From JADGAU01 sp045047105 (lineage in GTDB: Bacteria; Pseudomonadota; Gammaproteobacteria; GRL18), in assembly GCA_045047105.1 (NCBI GenBank), contig JASFYQ010000114.1, forward strand, positions 1-34,459: DNA of 34,459 nt, read 5' to 3'. The position numbers and the translations under genes are program-made. The notes under the pieces are model-generated. The model was not told the DNA's origin. It did not search any database and worked only from the letters and a program-made list of their open reading frames with translations. Below are positions 16,657 through 25,360 of this stretch, one piece after another; positions within the stretch are counted from its first letter, which is position 1; each line of letters begins with the position of its first letter.

Positions 16657-18639
16657 TTATGATGAGGGTAATTTGATAAAAAAGGTTGTACCACCCATAG
16701 CATTATTCTCAAATGCCAATTTCCCCTTATGTTTTTCAGTAATAACGGAGTACGCCATAGATAGGCCTTGGCCTGTACCTTTTCCGACGTCCTTAGTGGT
16801 AAAGAAGGGATCAAATATTTTATCCTTGATTGCATCATTGATCCCTCCGCCATTATCAATGATTTCTACTTGCTGATACCCCTTTTGTTGTGAACTAATA
16901 ATTTTTATCATTCCCTTTTTACTTTCCTCCAGGTGTTCTTTTATTGCATGTGCCGCATTTACAATCAAGTTTAACAATACCTGTCCAATCAAATCTGGGT
17001 ATAACTTAATATCGCTCAATGTTTCATCCAGTTCAATGTGTAAATCTGCAAAATATTTCCATTCATTACGACTGATAATCTGCGAATTATTTATAATGTC
17101 ATTTAGGTTAACAGCCACGCGGTCTTTTTTACCAGGGTGAGAAAAAGATTTCATAGCACTGATAATTTCTGTTATACTGATTAATCCTTCAATTGTTTGC
17201 TCAAAAGTTATTGGAATTTCTTCCAGTAAATAGTCTAAATCAAATTCTTCTTTTAATGTTTCAATTTCACCTAGGATAGAATCCTGTTGCTTCTGCTTGT
17301 TTTCAGATAATACGTTTTCTGGTAATTCTTTTTTTAATAAGAGTAACTTATTGTGTGCCGTATAAACTTGCTGTATATCTGCAAATGCCCCTTTTAGAAA
17401 ATGGGTATTATCATTGATATACTGTAAAGGCGTATTGATTTCATGAGCAATACCCGCCGCCAGTTGACCGACAGATTCGAGTTTTCGCGCCTGTAGTAAC
17501 TCGGCCTGCATATTTTTTTGTTCTGTGGTATTGAGCATCATTCCAGTAAAAAATACTTCCTTTTCCGCCCGTACAATACTGACTAACAGATCTACCGGGA
17601 AAGCTTTTCCATTTTTATGCAAGGCCTTAATATCAATGGCTTTGTTTAATATAGATGCTGAACCGTCGTTTAAGTATCTTTTTAAGCCATCATTGTGTGC
17701 CTTGTGAAATTCTTCTGGCATTAACATTGTTAACGGTTTGCCAATAATATCTTCTTGGCAATAATCAAATATCTTTTCTGCTTCCGGGTTAAAAGAGATA
17801 ATTTTTCCATCAAGACCCATACTGACAATTGCAATGGGAGCATGATCAACAATGGCTTTATTTCTGACCTCACTGAGTTTTAATGCGGTGGATTTTTCTT
17901 TAAGTGTTTTTTTCAGGGCTTGTTGATAGAGAATTAACTTTTCCTGTATGTTATTACGTTTTTCTATTTCCTCAAGAAGTTTTTTATCCGTTAAGCAAAT
18001 AATATTTACTATCTGGGAAGCAAAAAAAAGAATTGTCAAAAGTGTCACAATGACAGCTATAATGATCAGCTGAAAACCTTGCATTGTGGTTGAATTAGTT
18101 TTACCAATTGCCTGCTTGAGTAACAGAGTATAATGAGCCTGGATTTTATCCAGGATAACTAAAATATTATTTTTGGCTTTAACAACTTCCGTTTTACTGG
18201 CTAGAACACGTGCTTTGGCTAATTTATTGTCGTATATTAACTTCTTGAGTTTATTTTGTAAGCTTGCGGATATCGAAACAGTCTGCTGTAAATTTTCAAC
18301 ATCGTGTAGGCTCTTTACGTTTAGAATCCTTTGATTAAACTTATCATATAACGCTAAAAAATGCCCGCCCAGTTCGCTATGTTCCATCAGTAGTTCATCT
18401 TGTTGAAATGGATCTTCATTTATCAATGCCGCTTGAATTGTTAGCACCCTATTAATGACTGTCTCACGAAGTTTTTTTGATATCTCCAGCGTATTTTGTA
18501 TCGTATTCACCTTCTGTATCAGGTGCTCATTAGTTGACTTGACATGCAGAAAGGATATAGCACTTAGTATTGCAGTCATTAAGATCAGAAAAACAAGGAG
18601 AAGCAAATGTTTTTTATATTTTTTGTTAACTTTAGCCAT
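16657..18639 (-). CDS. Membrane PAS sensor histidine kinase
   Basis: Inner-membrane sensor. A transmembrane helix at about 12-32, a helical periplasmic region (about 33-185, like four-helix-bundle sensors) and a second helix at about 188-210 lead to a coiled coil (about 215-255), a PAS domain (about 258-375) and the kinase core. The H-box has phospho-His H399 in GIAHEINTPLQY. The ATPase domain has an N-box (NLIVNAAHAI), DNGGG, FDPFFTTKDVGKGTGQGL and a final MGGTTFFIKLP. No receiver is attached. The start overlaps the stop of the upstream REC/HD-GYP gene by 8 nt, so it is translated from the same operon, and its likely partners are the two receivers encoded there. Confidence 0.93.
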   Translation of the reverse strand: MAKVNKKYKKHLLLLVFLILMTAILSAISFLHVKSTNEHLIQKVNTIQNTLEISKKLRETVINRVLTIQAALINEDPFQQDELLMEHSELGGHFLALYDKFNQRILNVKSLHDVENLQQTVSISASLQNKLKKLIYDNKLAKARVLASKTEVVKAKNNILVILDKIQAHYTLLLKQAIGKTNSTTMQGFQLIIIAVIVTLLTILFFASQIVNIICLTDKKLLEEIEKRNNIQEKLILYQQALKKTLKEKSTALKLSEVRNKAIVDHAPIAIVSMGLDGKIISFNPEAEKIFDYCQEDIIGKPLTMLMPEEFHKAHNDGLKRYLNDGSASILNKAIDIKALHKNGKAFPVDLLVSIVRAEKEVFFTGMMLNTTEQKNMQAELLQARKLESVGQLAAGIAHEINTPLQYINDNTHFLKGAFADIQQVYTAHNKLLLLKKELPENVLSENKQKQQDSILGEIETLKEEFDLDYLLEEIPITFEQTIEGLISITEIISAMKSFSHPGKKDRVAVNLNDIINNSQIISRNEWKYFADLHIELDETLSDIKLYPDLIGQVLLNLIVNAAHAIKEHLEESKKGMIKIISSQQKGYQQVEIIDNGGGINDAIKDKIFDPFFTTKDVGKGTGQGLSMAYSVITEKHKGKLAFENNAMGGTTFFIKLPSS

Positions 18640-19936
18640 TACGCACCTTTATGGTAATTTGAATATGATCACCCGCTTCTTTTCTGAGTTGTTTAATTTC
18701 CTTAATTAGCTCCATTGTAACAACCGTATTTTTACAAAAAAGAGCATCTTTGCAATAAAGTTTATCAATAAGCATACCAACTTGTAAATCAAACCATTGA
18801 ACATTTACATATTTTTGAATAGTCTGGCTACTGCCAATGAGTCTAATAAACTCATCCACAACGTTTGGATCATAAACTCGCCCCTTGTTTTTTATCAAAA
18901 TATCCCGAGCTTCTGAGCCTAACATTTTTTTTCCGGTAATAACGCCATCGGTATTGGCAATATAATTTTGTATGACGGATAAAATACGTGATGCCAGAGG
19001 AATTTCTTTACCCTCCAATCTGTCAGGTAAACCACTGCCATTATAGCGTTCATACTGATGGCGGATATATTTTGCGGGTTGTTTTAAATGATCCAAACCG
19101 GTTAGCAGGAGCTGGCCTTCAACTGCATGTTTCAGATAGTCTTGTCTATCCAGTTTATCCAGTAAAAAAAATGGACGTGTTAATAGTTTTTCTGCTAAAC
19201 TCATTTTTCCTATCTGTAATAACAAACCCGCAATCAGTGTATCCTGTACATCTGTTTTGTTCATTCCCATGTTTTTACCGAGCAAAGATGCTTTTTGGGC
19301 GATATATTTCGCATGTCCTTTTTCAATACCTGTGCGTAACTCAATCATTTTGGAAAAGGTCATAATAACTTCAATATTCTGCTTTTTTAACGTTTCATTG
19401 GCTTTATTAAGATCGGCTGTTCGAAGCTGTACTTTATTTTCTAGATTCTGGTTTAACTCTGTAAGCAGCTCATTTTGTTTTTTATTAATATTAAATAATT
19501 GTTGATGCTCTGCTAACAGACGGTACTGTTTTAAACCATCCATAATGGCATTAAATAAGAGTTCGTTAGCAATGGGTTTGGTCAGAAAACGAAATAAATT
19601 GCCCTTATTAATTCCATTGATAGCAACCTCCATATTGGCGTTGCCTGTGAGCATAATACGGATAGTTTTGTCTGATATTTCACGCACTTTAGACAAAAAT
19701 TCAATGCCATCCATGTGCGGCATTTGCATGTCTGAAACAACTACGGCGTAAGGGCCATTATTTTTTATACATTCAAGGGCGGTTAATCCAGAATTTGCAG
19801 AATCAATTTTAAACTGTTTGCGAAACTGTCTCTTCAGAGATGACAGTACGTTTTCATTATCATCAACTAACAACACTTTCTCTGTAATTTTTTTAAGCTG
19901 TAATGATTCATCAGCTAACGCTTTATTATTCCTCAT
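18632..19936 (-). CDS. Response regulator: REC plus degenerate HD-GYP domain
   Basis: An RpfG-like architecture with a receiver domain (about 18-135; phosphoacceptor D69 in VVSDMQMPHMDG, conserved DD at 25-26 and K120) joined by a coiled coil (about 140-190) to an HD-GYP fold (about 195-370). The catalytic residues are mostly lost: HD is L240-Q241, the HH pair is H293-Q294, GYP is GLP at 302-304, and the last metal-binding Asp region reads SVIQNYIA. H208 and H270 remain. It should bind little or no metal and not hydrolyse c-di-GMP, so it probably acts by protein contacts. It overlaps the REC-HDOD gene by 4 nt (ATGA) and the kinase gene by 8 nt. Confidence 0.9.
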   Translation of the reverse strand: MRNNKALADESLQLKKITEKVLLVDDNENVLSSLKRQFRKQFKIDSANSGLTALECIKNNGPYAVVVSDMQMPHMDGIEFLSKVREISDKTIRIMLTGNANMEVAINGINKGNLFRFLTKPIANELLFNAIMDGLKQYRLLAEHQQLFNINKKQNELLTELNQNLENKVQLRTADLNKANETLKKQNIEVIMTFSKMIELRTGIEKGHAKYIAQKASLLGKNMGMNKTDVQDTLIAGLLLQIGKMSLAEKLLTRPFFLLDKLDRQDYLKHAVEGQLLLTGLDHLKQPAKYIRHQYERYNGSGLPDRLEGKEIPLASRILSVIQNYIANTDGVITGKKMLGSEARDILIKNKGRVYDPNVVDEFIRLIGSSQTIQKYVNVQWFDLQVGMLIDKLYCKDALFCKNTVVTMELIKEIKQLRKEAGDHIQITIKVRNG

Positions 19937-21171
19937 GACTTTTTCTCATCGTCCAATAGCATTTTTTGCCAGCTTTGTAGTTTGTCAGAACTTAATAAAG
20001 GGTGATTTAATGCTTTAAGATGTAATAATTCCTGATGATAAAAAGAGCTTTCAGTGGAGTTGTTATGATTATGGCTCAATAAATTTGAGATATAAGCTAA
20101 AAGACGACAATCCATAGTTGCAGATAGGCTTGTGGGTATTGTTTCCTCAAAATAGCGCAGATCGATAAAAGCAACTGCTTCAACTACCTCAAGAGGAAAT
20201 CCCCAGATGCCCAATAAATAGGCGCCAATATCCGTATGAGTATAACCAAAGGCCTGTTTTTCAGCTTGTAACAGAGCTAAACCGTCCTTATTATTTGCGT
20301 TTAGAAAAACAGGATAATATTCATCAGTCATTTGAGATGCCAAAACCAGCTTACCTACATGATGTAATAGTGATACAAGAATTGCTTTTTCAGCCGTATC
20401 TTTTGTAATTTTTTCCTGTTTTATGATTTTACGTACAACACTGGCAGAAAAAAGACTATGCTCCCAAACTTCTTGTAATTTGAAGCGGTTAAAAATTTCT
20501 TTGTCAATGGTAGAAAAAATACTTGTCTCTAATACTAACGAGTTGATAGTTTCAATTCCCAGTAATTGTACTGCATATTCTATAGACGATACTTTTACCG
20601 ATAAGCCAAAAAAAGCAGAGTTAACCAGCTGTAATACTTTGGTGGATATTGCAAAATCCTGTACAACGATATTTGCAACTGTTTTTACCGATGCAGTCTT
20701 TGATTCCAGTTCGTTGATCAGTTTAGTATAAATGTCGGGCAATGCTGGCAGGGATACTATTTTATTAATGGTATTTTTTACATCTTTATTAGACAGTATA
20801 CGACTTAATTTAACCGATTTTTCCAGAGTGTGAATTAAAATATCTGTTGCACAGGGTTTGGATAAAACCTGATGGGCTGTAAAAATGGCACGTTGGTAGG
20901 AGCCACGACTGGTTTGCCCTGATAATATAATTCGAATAGTCGCAGGATATTGTTTACTAACCACTTTTAATAGCTGATAACCATCCATATCTGGCATTAA
21001 CATATCACTGACAATGATATTTATGGCTGTTTGTTGCATTATATCAAGTGCTTCCTGAGCACTGTTGGCAAATAACATCTCCCATGTTTTACGCATATGG
21101 CGTAATGAGCGTTTAAATCCCATTAAAATATTATGTTCATCATCAACAAAAAGAATGCACTGTTTTTTCAT
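19933..21171 (-). CDS. Response regulator: REC plus HDOD domain
   Basis: First gene of the signalling operon. The receiver domain (about 3-125) has phosphoacceptor D56 in IIVSDMLMPDMDG. The HDOD domain (about 140-340) has the LPALPDIYTKLINEL start, the segment VVQDFAISTKVLQLVNSAFFG, and LLHHVGKLVLA in place of the HD motif, as expected for this non-enzymatic family. HDOD proteins scaffold signalling complexes, often around c-di-GMP or motility control. There is no DNA-binding domain. ATGA overlap with the next gene implies coupled translation. Length 412 aa. Confidence 0.92.
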   Translation of the reverse strand: MKKQCILFVDDEHNILMGFKRSLRHMRKTWEMLFANSAQEALDIMQQTAINIIVSDMLMPDMDGYQLLKVVSKQYPATIRIILSGQTSRGSYQRAIFTAHQVLSKPCATDILIHTLEKSVKLSRILSNKDVKNTINKIVSLPALPDIYTKLINELESKTASVKTVANIVVQDFAISTKVLQLVNSAFFGLSVKVSSIEYAVQLLGIETINSLVLETSIFSTIDKEIFNRFKLQEVWEHSLFSASVVRKIIKQEKITKDTAEKAILVSLLHHVGKLVLASQMTDEYYPVFLNANNKDGLALLQAEKQAFGYTHTDIGAYLLGIWGFPLEVVEAVAFIDLRYFEETIPTSLSATMDCRLLAYISNLLSHNHNNSTESSFYHQELLHLKALNHPLLSSDKLQSWQKMLLDDEKKS

Positions 21172-21197
21172 AATTAATTAGCCTGATTGTATCCATA

Positions 21198-21225
21198 AAT
21201 ATACTACTATCTGGTAGATATACAA
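21198..21225 (-). promoter_or_regulatory. Candidate promoter of the REC-HDOD/HD-GYP/kinase operon
   Basis: Read on the - strand, TTGTAT and TATATT are 16 bp apart. The spacer holds an inverted repeat TATCT-GGT-AGATA (21208-21220), which could be an operator. The -10 box ends about 27 bp before the start codon. The match is moderate and the region is AT-rich. Confidence 0.3.
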
Positions 21226-21512
21226 GTAAATTTTGACAGGATTTTAGGGGTTAATATTTGCTCCATTTACCTGGAGTGCACATTAAGTAAATTAAATAGG
21301 ATGACGATCTTGTTCAACTTATCCAGTCTCAAGGTATCAATTAAAGAAAAACGTCAAAGATTACCTCCTTAGCTGCCTCCGGCATGAAGATTCGTTTGAA
21401 TCTCTTGTTTTGGAAAAAAATTAATTGATTTAAAAAATTATTCATATTGCTCTCTTTATAGTGCGTAATTAATATTAATTAAGCTCAGATCTGGATTAGA
21501 AAACTCTATTAT
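21226..21512. other. Gene-free spacer between the signalling operon and the IS remnant
   Basis: It contains a possible 34-codon - strand reading frame (21341-21445) with AGAGAG before its ATG, a hairpin GATTC-AAAC-GAATC (21388-21401) and AT-rich palindromic words around 21465-21482. Part may be leftover IS-derived sequence next to the transposase fragment. No gene is supported with confidence. Confidence 0.35.
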
Positions 21513-21641
21513 TTACAAAATAGCTAATAATTTCATTGCCCATGGCTTCATATTTTGGCGAACATTGGTAATCAATTCTACCCCTTTTTCAAAAGCTTCT
21601 GCGCCTAATGTTTTGGATAAATAATTCTTATCTATTCTCAT
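21513..21641 (-). pseudogene. Remnant of an IS982-like transposase (C-terminal part)
   Basis: Translating the - strand gives a 42-codon stretch containing DKNYLSKTLGAEAFEKG, then VELITNVRQNMKPWAMKLL, then a stop. This aligns by eye with the late catalytic region of IS982-family DDE transposases (pattern DKGYIS...GIQLIT.I.KNMK..LM), where further sequence (KILLRKR...IET..D) should follow but does not. The frame begins inside the last codons of cti. It is a decayed, inactive fragment; neither the N-terminal part nor clear terminal inverted repeats were found. Confidence 0.55.
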
Positions 21642-24216
21642 AACGATTTAAATCAAAATAACCACTTCTAACAGGCTGTGATTTTTTATAGTATTGGTAA
21701 AACCAATCAGAAAGTTCCCAAAATTTAGTATGGGTTCTACGTATTCCATATAATGTTACAAATTTTTCGTAGTCTTCTTTGCTGTTAATCTGTTTAAATT
21801 GTTGGGTAAATTTGTCCAGCTCCTCTATATTTACATCAAGAAAAAAGTTTGGATAGGAACCCTCCAGCCAATTTAGCATGGTTAGTGTATCGTATTGATA
21901 ATCGCGTTGTTCACTTTTTTTTTCATTTTCAAACATGGAATGTAAATGTTTGTAGGCTTTATTGTTGATGATAGTAAAAGCCAGATCATTTGCTGACTCC
22001 TGCATTTTTATGCGTAAAAAAGTAACATCAGGAATGAGTTGTAGCTTTTCTCCAGTTAATGAATTTATGCTGTCCATTAATTGTTTTAGTTTTTGCTGGC
22101 GCTTATTTTTAAACGTTGATGATTCTTTGTTAAACGTTGATGACTCTTTGTTAAACGTTGATGACTCTTTGTTAAACGTTGAAGGGGTATTTTTTATTAA
22201 TGCCAATTGTTTTTCTATATCGACCGTGAAACCAATGTTCTTTTGTAGTGCCAGATCTTCAGTGTTTCGGAAGTGCTCTTTTAGCTTTTGGTAGAGCTCT
22301 AATTTAGGTTGAGATGTTTTGTAACCTGTAACTGTCTGCACTGCTAACCAATCCATAGGCACTTTAAAATTAGCCGCAATATTTTCTCTAAGCCCTTTGT
22401 ACCAGCTATCACGGATTTTTTTACGACTTGAAACAGGTAAAAAAGCGAGGAAGTTATCTTCGCCTTCCATACGCAAAAACTCCATATATAGACGGGTATT
22501 TAGTTGGTGCCCTACATTGCCATAGACATCAAAACCTGCTACCAGCAAGTAAAAGATGCGCTCAAAAATGGGGTAATCAATAACTACCATTGTTTCAGGG
22601 GCTTGCTGTAATCCATTGCCCACTAATCCATAGCTAACTGAAGCACTATCAAGATGGCGAAATATGGTTAGTGCTGCATTGGGATTTTTTCCTTCTCCGT
22701 GGTAAATATACTTTATTGCTTGCTCAATGGGCAAACTTTGAAAATATTTAAATTGTTCAACTTTTGCTTGAATGTATTTTTTTTGGTTTTTCCAATATTC
22801 TGTCCATATACTGAGCACATTCAGAGTATCCTCTTTGCCTGCGGGCAATTGGAAATAGTTCAGATTCTGGTTTAAAAATTCTGGATCTAAAGTAGGGACT
22901 TTTTTATCGGGATTAATAAATACCATCCAAAAATAATCTTCTATAACATTAAGAGAAATTTGCCCTCTACAAACAGGACCTTTAATAAAACTTTCAATAA
23001 AAAAGTGTGCATTATCTAATAAAAATTTATACCGTGAGACAGGAGGAATGTCTTTAAATACCAGTAATGGATTGGAGGCAATTTCAGGCTTATACGAGGG
23101 TAACTGTTTTACCTCATAACTGGGCTTGATAAATAACTCTTTAAAACGTTGTAATTTTTGCTGTGAGAAGGAGTATATATTATGATTTTTAACTACGGTT
23201 TGAGAAACATCCTGTTTTAAACGATAATAAAAAGCAGTGGGCCGGTTTATATTAAAGGGGCTGTCATAGGGTCTGGTGGTAGCAATTTCTTTAATTTTCT
23301 GAGCTGAAGGAGTTGAGGAGCGAACCAGTCGAAAAAATACCGGTGCTTGCTGTTGAGATTCTTTATTGTTTTGCTTATTAATGCTATTTTCAAAGTAGAT
23401 ATGACCTAAAAATAGGTGCTCATAAATATAACGACTGGTGAGTTGCTGCTTTTTATCAGGCTGGTTAAAAAATAGTTCCCATTGTTTAATTTGATTATTG
23501 ATTAAATCATCAAGAGGTTTTCTTTTTTCAGCAGGGCTGCCCTGGGCTAACCATTGTACCAATAGTTTATATTCGTGGGCAGAAAGATTAGGCAATCCAT
23601 AGGGCATGCCCCAACCAGGGTGTTGCTTAGAAAAATTATTAAGCTCTTCAATAGCGGCACATTGAAGTTTGACATCAAGATCTAAATTAATTCTTTGATC
23701 TAACTTACCAATACGAGGTTGCGGTTGGAGCTGTTTAAGATTAAGCATGCGGTATAATACGGAATGTCTTAAATTATTTTCAGCTTTCTCTGTAGTAAGT
23801 ACTGCTGGGAGATTATTGGGTGAGTTGTTCGCTGTAGCTGCTTCATTAAGTACGGAATAAAAACCATCTTGTCGCCATTGTTGAATACTGTGGGCATCAA
23901 TAAATAAACGAGTGGGCTTGTCATGGCGGCGGCGTTTGGGATTATAGACAGGAGTTTTACTTGCTCCACGCAATAGCCCTTCCATAGACGATAGTTTTAA
24001 CTGGCAAGGGGCATCATAACAACTGTGGCAAACCACACAACGGCTACCTAAAATGGGTTTTATAGTTTTTTCATAGGATATATTTTTTTCTGGTAAGCTG
24101 GATAATATATCGTAGTCAAGAATAAGCTCTTGCTTGGTATTATTAGGTAAATTTGGAGCAGTACAAGCTCCAAGAGTTAGCAATATTAGTATAATAACAA
24201 CTTTAAAATAGGTCAT
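21628..24216 (-). CDS. Fatty acid cis/trans isomerase (Cti), lipoprotein type
   Basis: Converts cis-unsaturated acyl chains of membrane phospholipids to trans in the periplasm, stiffening the membrane under solvent or heat stress. An N-terminal lipoprotein signal ends LTLGAC with lipidation at C18. A cytochrome c-type CxxCH haem motif lies at 60-64 (CVVCH). Regions typical of Cti follow (FIDAHSIQQWR, NPNAALTIFRHLDSASVSYG, TMVVIDYPIFERIFYLLVAGFDVYGNVGHQ). At 862 aa it is longer than the roughly 760-aa Pseudomonas type; a repeated STFNKES heptad adds length near residues 677-705. It is read divergently from trmJ with a short gap. An IS remnant abuts its 3' end but the C-terminus (FDLNRYENR) looks natural. 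Confidence 0.93.
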   Translation of the reverse strand: MTYFKVVIILILLTLGACTAPNLPNNTKQELILDYDILSSLPEKNISYEKTIKPILGSRCVVCHSCYDAPCQLKLSSMEGLLRGASKTPVYNPKRRRHDKPTRLFIDAHSIQQWRQDGFYSVLNEAATANNSPNNLPAVLTTEKAENNLRHSVLYRMLNLKQLQPQPRIGKLDQRINLDLDVKLQCAAIEELNNFSKQHPGWGMPYGLPNLSAHEYKLLVQWLAQGSPAEKRKPLDDLINNQIKQWELFFNQPDKKQQLTSRYIYEHLFLGHIYFENSINKQNNKESQQQAPVFFRLVRSSTPSAQKIKEIATTRPYDSPFNINRPTAFYYRLKQDVSQTVVKNHNIYSFSQQKLQRFKELFIKPSYEVKQLPSYKPEIASNPLLVFKDIPPVSRYKFLLDNAHFFIESFIKGPVCRGQISLNVIEDYFWMVFINPDKKVPTLDPEFLNQNLNYFQLPAGKEDTLNVLSIWTEYWKNQKKYIQAKVEQFKYFQSLPIEQAIKYIYHGEGKNPNAALTIFRHLDSASVSYGLVGNGLQQAPETMVVIDYPIFERIFYLLVAGFDVYGNVGHQLNTRLYMEFLRMEGEDNFLAFLPVSSRKKIRDSWYKGLRENIAANFKVPMDWLAVQTVTGYKTSQPKLELYQKLKEHFRNTEDLALQKNIGFTVDIEKQLALIKNTPSTFNKESSTFNKESSTFNKESSTFKNKRQQKLKQLMDSINSLTGEKLQLIPDVTFLRIKMQESANDLAFTIINNKAYKHLHSMFENEKKSEQRDYQYDTLTMLNWLEGSYPNFFLDVNIEELDKFTQQFKQINSKEDYEKFVTLYGIRRTHTKFWELSDWFYQYYKKSQPVRSGYFDLNRYENR
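22109..22182 (-). repeat. 21-bp tandem repeat inside cti
   Basis: Three 21-bp units (22109-22129, 22130-22150, 22151-22171) plus an 11-bp partial copy contain TTAAACGTTGATGA and differ by one base (GATTC in the first, GACTC in the others). In frame they encode a heptad STFNKES repeated three times and a partial fourth. Unit length is a multiple of three, so copy number can vary without frameshift. Confidence 0.9.
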
Positions 24217-24281
24217 TTATTTACATTATATAGTTAATTATGTGGAATTTAACCTTACAATTTAATAGGAAAAAAGCAAAA

Positions 24282-25046
24282 ATGCAAGAACTTTTACCCT
24301 TAGAAACAGCCTTAGAAAATATCCGTATTGTTATGGTTAATACTTCCCATCCTGGAAACATTGGTGCAGCAGCCAGGGTGATGAAAAATATGGGATTAGG
24401 CTGTTTATATCTGGTTGAGCCTAAGTTATTTCCTCATGAAGAGGCTATATCTATGGCAGCAGGAGCCTCTGATATTCTGGAAAATGCAATAGTTGTGGAT
24501 ACTCTGGAGCAGGCTCTCGATAATTGCCATTTAGTGTTTGGTACTACTGCTCGCAGTCGTAAAATACGTCATCAAGTGGTAGAGCCCCGTGAAGCAGCAC
24601 TTAAATGTGCCCAAATATCGGTGGATGTTCAACTGGCAATTGTTTTTGGCAGAGAAAGAACAGGGCTGACTAATGCGGAAACCGATCAATGTGAGATTTT
24701 GATTAATATTCCAAGTAGTGCTGATTTTTCATCCTTAAATGTTGCATCAGCAGTTCAAATTTTAGCTTATGAATTAATGCTGGCTCACCGCCAAACGGAG
24801 CAAAAGCAGATAAGCAGAACCAAACAAAAACATAAGGATCTTGAGCTGGCTTCACACAATGAAATTGAAAACTATTTTTCCCATTTGCAAACAACTATAG
24901 AAAATATTGGTTTTTTGGATATTAGCCTCTCACCACAAATAATGCCTAAATTAAAAAATCTTTACCATCGTTGTGAGTTGGAAAAAAGTGAAGTGAATAT
25001 GTTACGTGGGATACTTACAGCTATGGATAAAAAGCTCAATAAATAA
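24282..25046 (+). CDS. tRNA (cytidine/uridine-2'-O-)-methyltransferase TrmJ
   Basis: SPOUT-family enzyme that 2'-O-methylates position 32 of certain tRNAs with S-adenosylmethionine. The start of the domain (ENIRIVMVNTSHPGNIGAAARVMKNMGL) and the knotted cofactor-binding motifs IVFGRERTGLTNAE and INIPSSADFSSLNVASAVQILAYEL are clear. I use the ATG at 24282 (254 aa), which has TAGGA at 24266-24270. An in-frame ATG at 24240 would add 14 residues without Shine-Dalgarno. The C-terminal helices (about 165-254) match the dimeric TrmJ type. It is divergent from cti. Confidence 0.95.
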   Translation: MQELLPLETALENIRIVMVNTSHPGNIGAAARVMKNMGLGCLYLVEPKLFPHEEAISMAAGASDILENAIVVDTLEQALDNCHLVFGTTARSRKIRHQVVEPREAALKCAQISVDVQLAIVFGRERTGLTNAETDQCEILINIPSSADFSSLNVASAVQILAYELMLAHRQTEQKQISRTKQKHKDLELASHNEIENYFSHLQTTIENIGFLDISLSPQIMPKLKNLYHRCELEKSEVNMLRGILTAMDKKLNK

Positions 25047-25118
25047 TTATAATATTTTATTTTTAAAAACTATAAGTCTGTGATATTGTAGTAAAAATAA
25101 ATAATAAAAGGAAAAAAA

Positions 25119-25349
25119 ATGACTGATTCATTAGATCCTATAGTATTAAATATAATTTATACCTGTATTGGGGGAAGTTTAACCCTGCTATTTATGTGGC
25201 TGGGCTGTAAAATATTTAGTCATATAGTAAGCTTTAGTATTCCTGATCAACTTAAAGAAGGGAATATTGCAGTGGGTTTAATGATTATGGGAATGTTTAT
25301 TGGGATTGGTATGGCAATGGGGCTAGTTATTGGCCTGGGCTTAAATTAG
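25119..25349 (+). CDS. DUF350 family small membrane protein
   Basis: 76 residues with two hydrophobic segments (about 8-32 and 48-74) separated by a short loop, SIPDQLKEGNIAVGLMIMG, typical of DUF350 (UPF0719). Family members often carry two copies of this unit; here there is one. AAAGG precedes the ATG by 8 nt. It lies 11 bp upstream of a lytic transglycosylase gene and is probably cotranscribed. The molecular function of the family is unknown. Confidence 0.8.
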   Translation: MTDSLDPIVLNIIYTCIGGSLTLLFMWLGCKIFSHIVSFSIPDQLKEGNIAVGLMIMGMFIGIGMAMGLVIGLGLN

Positions 25350-25360
25350 AGTTTTTGCAG

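Noticed and set aside
16614..16859. 81-codon - strand reading frame at the end of the kinase gene
   Set aside because: It is an out-of-frame shadow of the kinase ATPase domain.
18988..19365. 125-codon + strand reading frame
   Set aside because: It lies antisense within the REC/HD-GYP gene, lacks a ribosome-binding site and reads as a low-quality Cys/Phe-rich product.
21359..21373. Sequence resembling the 3' end of 16S rRNA (ATTACCTCCTTAG)
   Set aside because: Only about 12 bases match the anti-Shine-Dalgarno end and no further rRNA similarity is present; it is the complement of an internal Shine-Dalgarno-like stretch.
22109..22182. CRISPR-like repeats
   Set aside because: The units are directly contiguous without spacers and lie in frame inside cti, so this is a coding tandem repeat.
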